Origin: Desulfuromonadales bacterium C00003107
GTDB taxonomy: Bacteria > Desulfobacterota > Desulfuromonadia > Desulfuromonadales > Syntrophotaleaceae
Direction: 5' to 3'
NCBI GenBank assembly: GCA_001751225.1
Contig: MAXT01000033.1
Location: 1 to 9,035, forward strand
Length of the DNA stretch: 9,035 nt
Numbering within the stretch: the first letter of the stretch is position 1; each line of letters opens with the position of its first letter. Positions 6,690 through 9,035 of the stretch are shown here, in pieces. A program made the translations under genes and the position numbers. The notes beneath the pieces were generated by a model. The model was not told where the DNA came from and searched no databases. It saw nothing but the letters and a program-made list of their open reading frames with translations.

Positions 6690-8027
6690 ATGTTTCATAA
6701 GATTCTGATTGCCAATCGGGGCGAGATCGCCCTGCGTATCATTCGTGCCTGCAAAGAGCTGGGCATCAAGACGGTTGCTGTTCATTCAAATGTGGACAGT
6801 GAATCGCTGCATGTTAAGTTGGCTGATGAGAGTATCTGTATCGGTCCCGCACCCAGCATCGATAGTTATCTCAATATTCCGGCGATTATCAGTGCCGCCG
6901 AGGTCACCGATGCCGACGCTATTCATCCCGGTTACGGATTCCTCGCGGAGAATGCCGAGTTCGCCGAGATCTGTGGTAATTGCGGCATCACCTTCATCGG
7001 TCCCAGTCCAGAAAACATGCGTCTGATGGGCGACAAGATCCAGGCGCGTCAGACCGTGACCAAGGTCGGAGTACCGATTCTTCCGGGTACCAAAGAAGCG
7101 GTGGAAAATATCGAGCAGGCTAAGATGGTTGCCGCGGATATCGGCTATCCAGTTATCATCAAAGCTACCGCCGGCGGTGGCGGGCGGGGTATGAAAATCG
7201 TGCATTCCCCGGCATCCTTGCCCAACGCCTTCGCTGCGGCTCGCTCTGAAGCCAAAGCGGGTTTCGGCAATCCCGAAGTTTACATCGAGAAGTTCTGCGA
7301 GAATCCTCGTCACGTCGAAGTGCAGATCCTGGCCGATAAACACGGTAATGTTATTCACCTCGGTGAACGGGATTGCTCCATTCAGCGTCGTCACCAGAAG
7401 CTCATTGAAGAGGCGCCCTGTCCGGTCTTGTCGCCGGAATTGCGCAAGGAAATGGGCGAATGTGCGGTGGCTGCCGCTAAATCCGTCGGTTACTCCAGTG
7501 TCGGTACCATGGAATTTCTGCTCGATGCGGATCACAATTATTACTTTATGGAGATGAACACGCGGGTTCAAGTAGAGCATCCGGTCACTGAAATGGTCAC
7601 CGGGGTCGATATCATTCGTGAGCAGATTCGTTCGGCAGCAGGTTTGAAGTTGCGTTATAAACAGTCGGATATCGTAATCTCGGGGCATTCCATCGAATGT
7701 CGGATTAACGCCGAACACCCTTTCAAGTTCACTCCGTCACCGGGTAAGATCGACGGTTATCATCCGCCCGGCGGTTTAGGGGTGCGGGTAGATAGCGCCG
7801 TGTACGATCAATATACGGTTCTACCCCATTACGATTCCATGGTTGCCAAACTGATTGTGCACGCTGACAGTCGTCAGGAAGCCGTGCAGCGCATGGCCCG
7901 GGCTCTGGATGAGTACATTATTGGTGGCATCCGCACCAGCATCATGCTTCACCAGCGGATAATGGGTAATAAAGATTTCTGCGAAGGAAACTTTGATACG
8001 TCCTTTTTGGAAAAACTGATCCTTTAG
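6690..8027 (+). CDS. accC: Biotin carboxylase subunit of acetyl-CoA carboxylase
   Basis: AccC uses ATP and bicarbonate to carboxylate the biotin on AccB. The 445-residue length matches stand-alone biotin carboxylases, so this is not a fused pyruvate or propionyl-CoA carboxylase. The order is the N-terminal domain [18 protein letters not shown] (4-21), [14 protein letters not shown] (79-92), an ATP-grasp domain with Lys116, Lys158 and the glycine-rich loop AGGGGRGMK (161-169), His208, [18 protein letters not shown] (226-243) with Lys237, the metal-binding Glu275 and Glu288, the active-site [13 protein letters not shown] (289-301) with Asn290, Arg292 and Glu296, then Arg338 in ECRINAE and a C-terminal domain. 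All expected catalytic residues are present. The ATG at 6690 has CGGAG about 11 bases upstream, rather distant, but the [12 protein letters not shown] start is exactly as in the family. A strong terminator follows. Confidence 0.97.
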   Translation: MFHKILIANRGEIALRIIRACKELGIKTVAVHSNVDSESLHVKLADESICIGPAPSIDSYLNIPAIISAAEVTDADAIHPGYGFLAENAEFAEICGNCGITFIGPSPENMRLMGDKIQARQTVTKVGVPILPGTKEAVENIEQAKMVAADIGYPVIIKATAGGGGRGMKIVHSPASLPNAFAAARSEAKAGFGNPEVYIEKFCENPRHVEVQILADKHGNVIHLGERDCSIQRRHQKLIEEAPCPVLSPELRKEMGECAVAAAKSVGYSSVGTMEFLLDADHNYYFMEMNTRVQVEHPVTEMVTGVDIIREQIRSAAGLKLRYKQSDIVISGHSIECRINAEHPFKFTPSPGKIDGYHPPGGLGVRVDSAVYDQYTVLPHYDSMVAKLIVHADSRQEAVQRMARALDEYIIGGIRTSIMLHQRIMGNKDFCEGNFDTSFLEKLIL

Positions 8028-8094
8028 CGGGACCGTGCCGGAAAACCATCTATTTAAGCAATCAGTTGTCTTGTTGGTTGCAATTTCAGGCTGA

Positions 8095-8128
8095 ACGGGG
8101 CCGGGCTCGAGCCCGGCTCCGTTTTTTT
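8095..8128 (+). terminator. Strong intrinsic terminator after accC
   Basis: A 12-bp stem (8095-8106 with 8111-8122, one G-T wobble) is closed by the loop TCGA and followed by seven Ts (8122-8128). The core GCCGGGCTCGAGCCCGGC (8100-8117) is a perfect 18-base palindrome. The minus strand has no matching T-run, so it should act only on + strand transcripts such as accBC. Confidence 0.92.
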
Positions 8129-8157
8129 AAAAGTTAGCGAGTTAATTTCTGGGGTAG

Positions 8158-9035
8158 ATGTCTTTTATGGCTGTTTATTACAAGTATCCCCTGCTTCTGC
8201 TGGTATTGTTCCTGTTGCCGCTGTTAAGTGCAGCGGCTGAGTCGGCACCCCCTGCGGCCCCAGTCCCACTGACCCTGCCGCAGGTGATACGTCTCACTCT
8301 TGAGCGCAATCTCAACCTGAGCGCCGAACAATACGATACTCGCTCCAGCCAAGCGGCGGTCCAGCGGGAATACGGGCTGTACGATCCGCAGCTGTTGATT
8401 GGGTTTGTTACCGGAGAATCGCAGCGGCAAATTAATCGACAGGATTTTGAGGGTAAAAATCGCAACCAGTTCTCTCTTCTGGATTTGTCCCTGGCGCAGC
8501 AGCTGCCCAGCGGTGGTGAGCTGATACTTGGCTTCGATAATCAGCGAAATGAGGAGAAAGCGAGTCCCTTGCCGACCGATATCAACCCGGCCTACGAGAG
8601 TGAACTGGCCCTGCAGTTGAGCCAGCCACTGCTGAAAGGCTTTGGCCGGTTCGTCGCCGAACAGGATATACTGTTTGCCGTTAACGACAGGCAGGTAGCG
8701 GTTCAGGACCTGCGCGAGGTGGCTTTTGCCTTGCTGGCCGAGGTTCGCGATGCCTATTACGAGCTGCTCCGGCTGCGGGATAATCTCCGTTTTCGGGAGA
8801 TTTCGGTGGCTTTGGCGAAGAAAATCTTGAACGAAGCATCGGCCCGGGTTCGTGCGGGAGTCTTGCCGCCGGTGGATATCCTTGAAGCCGAGTTCGGCCT
8901 GAAGGAGCGGCAGAGTTTGCTGCTGGATGCCGATCGGGAATATCGAGACGGTCTCGACCAACTGGCCTTGCTCATGAGCACCAGCCGACCAATAGCGATA
9001 ACCGATGAACCTCTCGGTCGTCCCGTGCTTGCGGT
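8158..9035 (+). CDS. TolC-family outer-membrane efflux protein, N-terminal part (3' end outside window)
   Basis: The frame is open from 8158 to the right edge (292 full codons). The protein starts with a signal peptide: hydrophobic core PLLLLVLFLLPLL (11-23) and likely cleavage after SAAA (residue 27). The mature part follows the TolC/OEP pattern: LTLPQVIRLTLERNLNLSAE (38-57), a long helix reaching YGLYDPQL, strand regions FSLLDLSLAQQLPSGGELIL (105-124) and ESELALQLSQPLLKGFG (147-163), then long amphipathic helices with DAYYELLRLRDNLRFRE (198-214), ARVRAGVLPPVDILEAE (229-245) and a helical run to about 273. Such proteins form trimeric channels for tripartite efflux or type I secretion, so an adaptor and an inner-membrane pump would be expected downstream. 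The start is either ATG 8158 or the in-frame ATG 8167. GGGG at 8151 is very close to the first and about 12 bases from the second. The substrate is unknown. Confidence 0.88.
   Translation, partial: MSFMAVYYKYPLLLLVLFLLPLLSAAAESAPPAAPVPLTLPQVIRLTLERNLNLSAEQYDTRSSQAAVQREYGLYDPQLLIGFVTGESQRQINRQDFEGKNRNQFSLLDLSLAQQLPSGGELILGFDNQRNEEKASPLPTDINPAYESELALQLSQPLLKGFGRFVAEQDILFAVNDRQVAVQDLREVAFALLAEVRDAYYELLRLRDNLRFREISVALAKKILNEASARVRAGVLPPVDILEAEFGLKERQSLLLDADREYRDGLDQLALLMSTSRPIAITDEPLGRPVLA

Noticed and set aside
6786..7718. A 310-codon open frame on the minus strand opposite accC
   Set aside because: It lies wholly antisense to the well-supported accC gene, its translation shows no recognisable domain, and it is explained by the codon bias of the + strand.
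8224..8961. A 245-codon open frame on the minus strand opposite the TolC-like gene
   Set aside because: The + strand frame has a signal peptide and TolC-family pattern across the same region; the antisense translation is Gln/Leu-rich without domain features.

Overview
The window is an ordinary chromosomal core-metabolism region of a Gram-negative bacterium. It most resembles the Desulfuromonadales (Geobacter / Desulfuromonas / Pelobacter-type Desulfobacterota, formerly Deltaproteobacteria). This rests on the gene order pilQ-aroC-aroK-aroB-(TPR)-(roadblock)-aroQ-pepP-accB-accC, on the outer-membrane secretin and TolC-type genes, and on moderate GC content. The assignment comes from recalled gene order and protein style, not from a database search. 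All supported genes lie on the + strand.

Layout. Bases 2-535 hold the 3' end of a type IV pilus secretin gene (pilQ), closed by a clean intrinsic terminator (576-605). Bases 637-6058 hold a tightly packed, apparently co-transcribed set: aroC, aroK, aroB, a TPR-repeat protein, a Roadblock/LC7 (MglB-like) protein, aroQ and an M24-family Xaa-Pro aminopeptidase. Neighbouring genes overlap or sit within a few bases of each other. A short, weaker hairpin with a T-run (6099-6121) separates this set from accB and accC (6145-8027). A strong GC-rich terminator (8095-8128) follows accC. The window ends inside a TolC-family outer-membrane efflux gene (from about 8158, open at the right edge).

How the genes work together. 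AroB, AroQ, AroK and AroC supply steps 2, 3, 5 and 7 of the shikimate pathway to chorismate; DAHP synthase, AroE and AroA are not in the window. AccB and AccC are the biotin carrier and biotin carboxylase halves of acetyl-CoA carboxylase, the first step of fatty-acid synthesis; the AccA and AccD subunits are elsewhere. PilQ and the TolC-like protein are outer-membrane channels with separate jobs (pilus passage and efflux). The TPR and Roadblock proteins are the only members without an obvious metabolic role. Roadblock proteins typically regulate small Ras-like GTPases, and a link to pilus or polarity control is possible but is inference only.

No mobile element, CRISPR array, tRNA, rRNA or clear new system was seen. 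The most curious points are the TPR/Roadblock pair embedded in the aro operon, the absence of efp between the peptidase gene and accB, and three terminator-like hairpins so close to the next start codon that little room remains for a conventional promoter.
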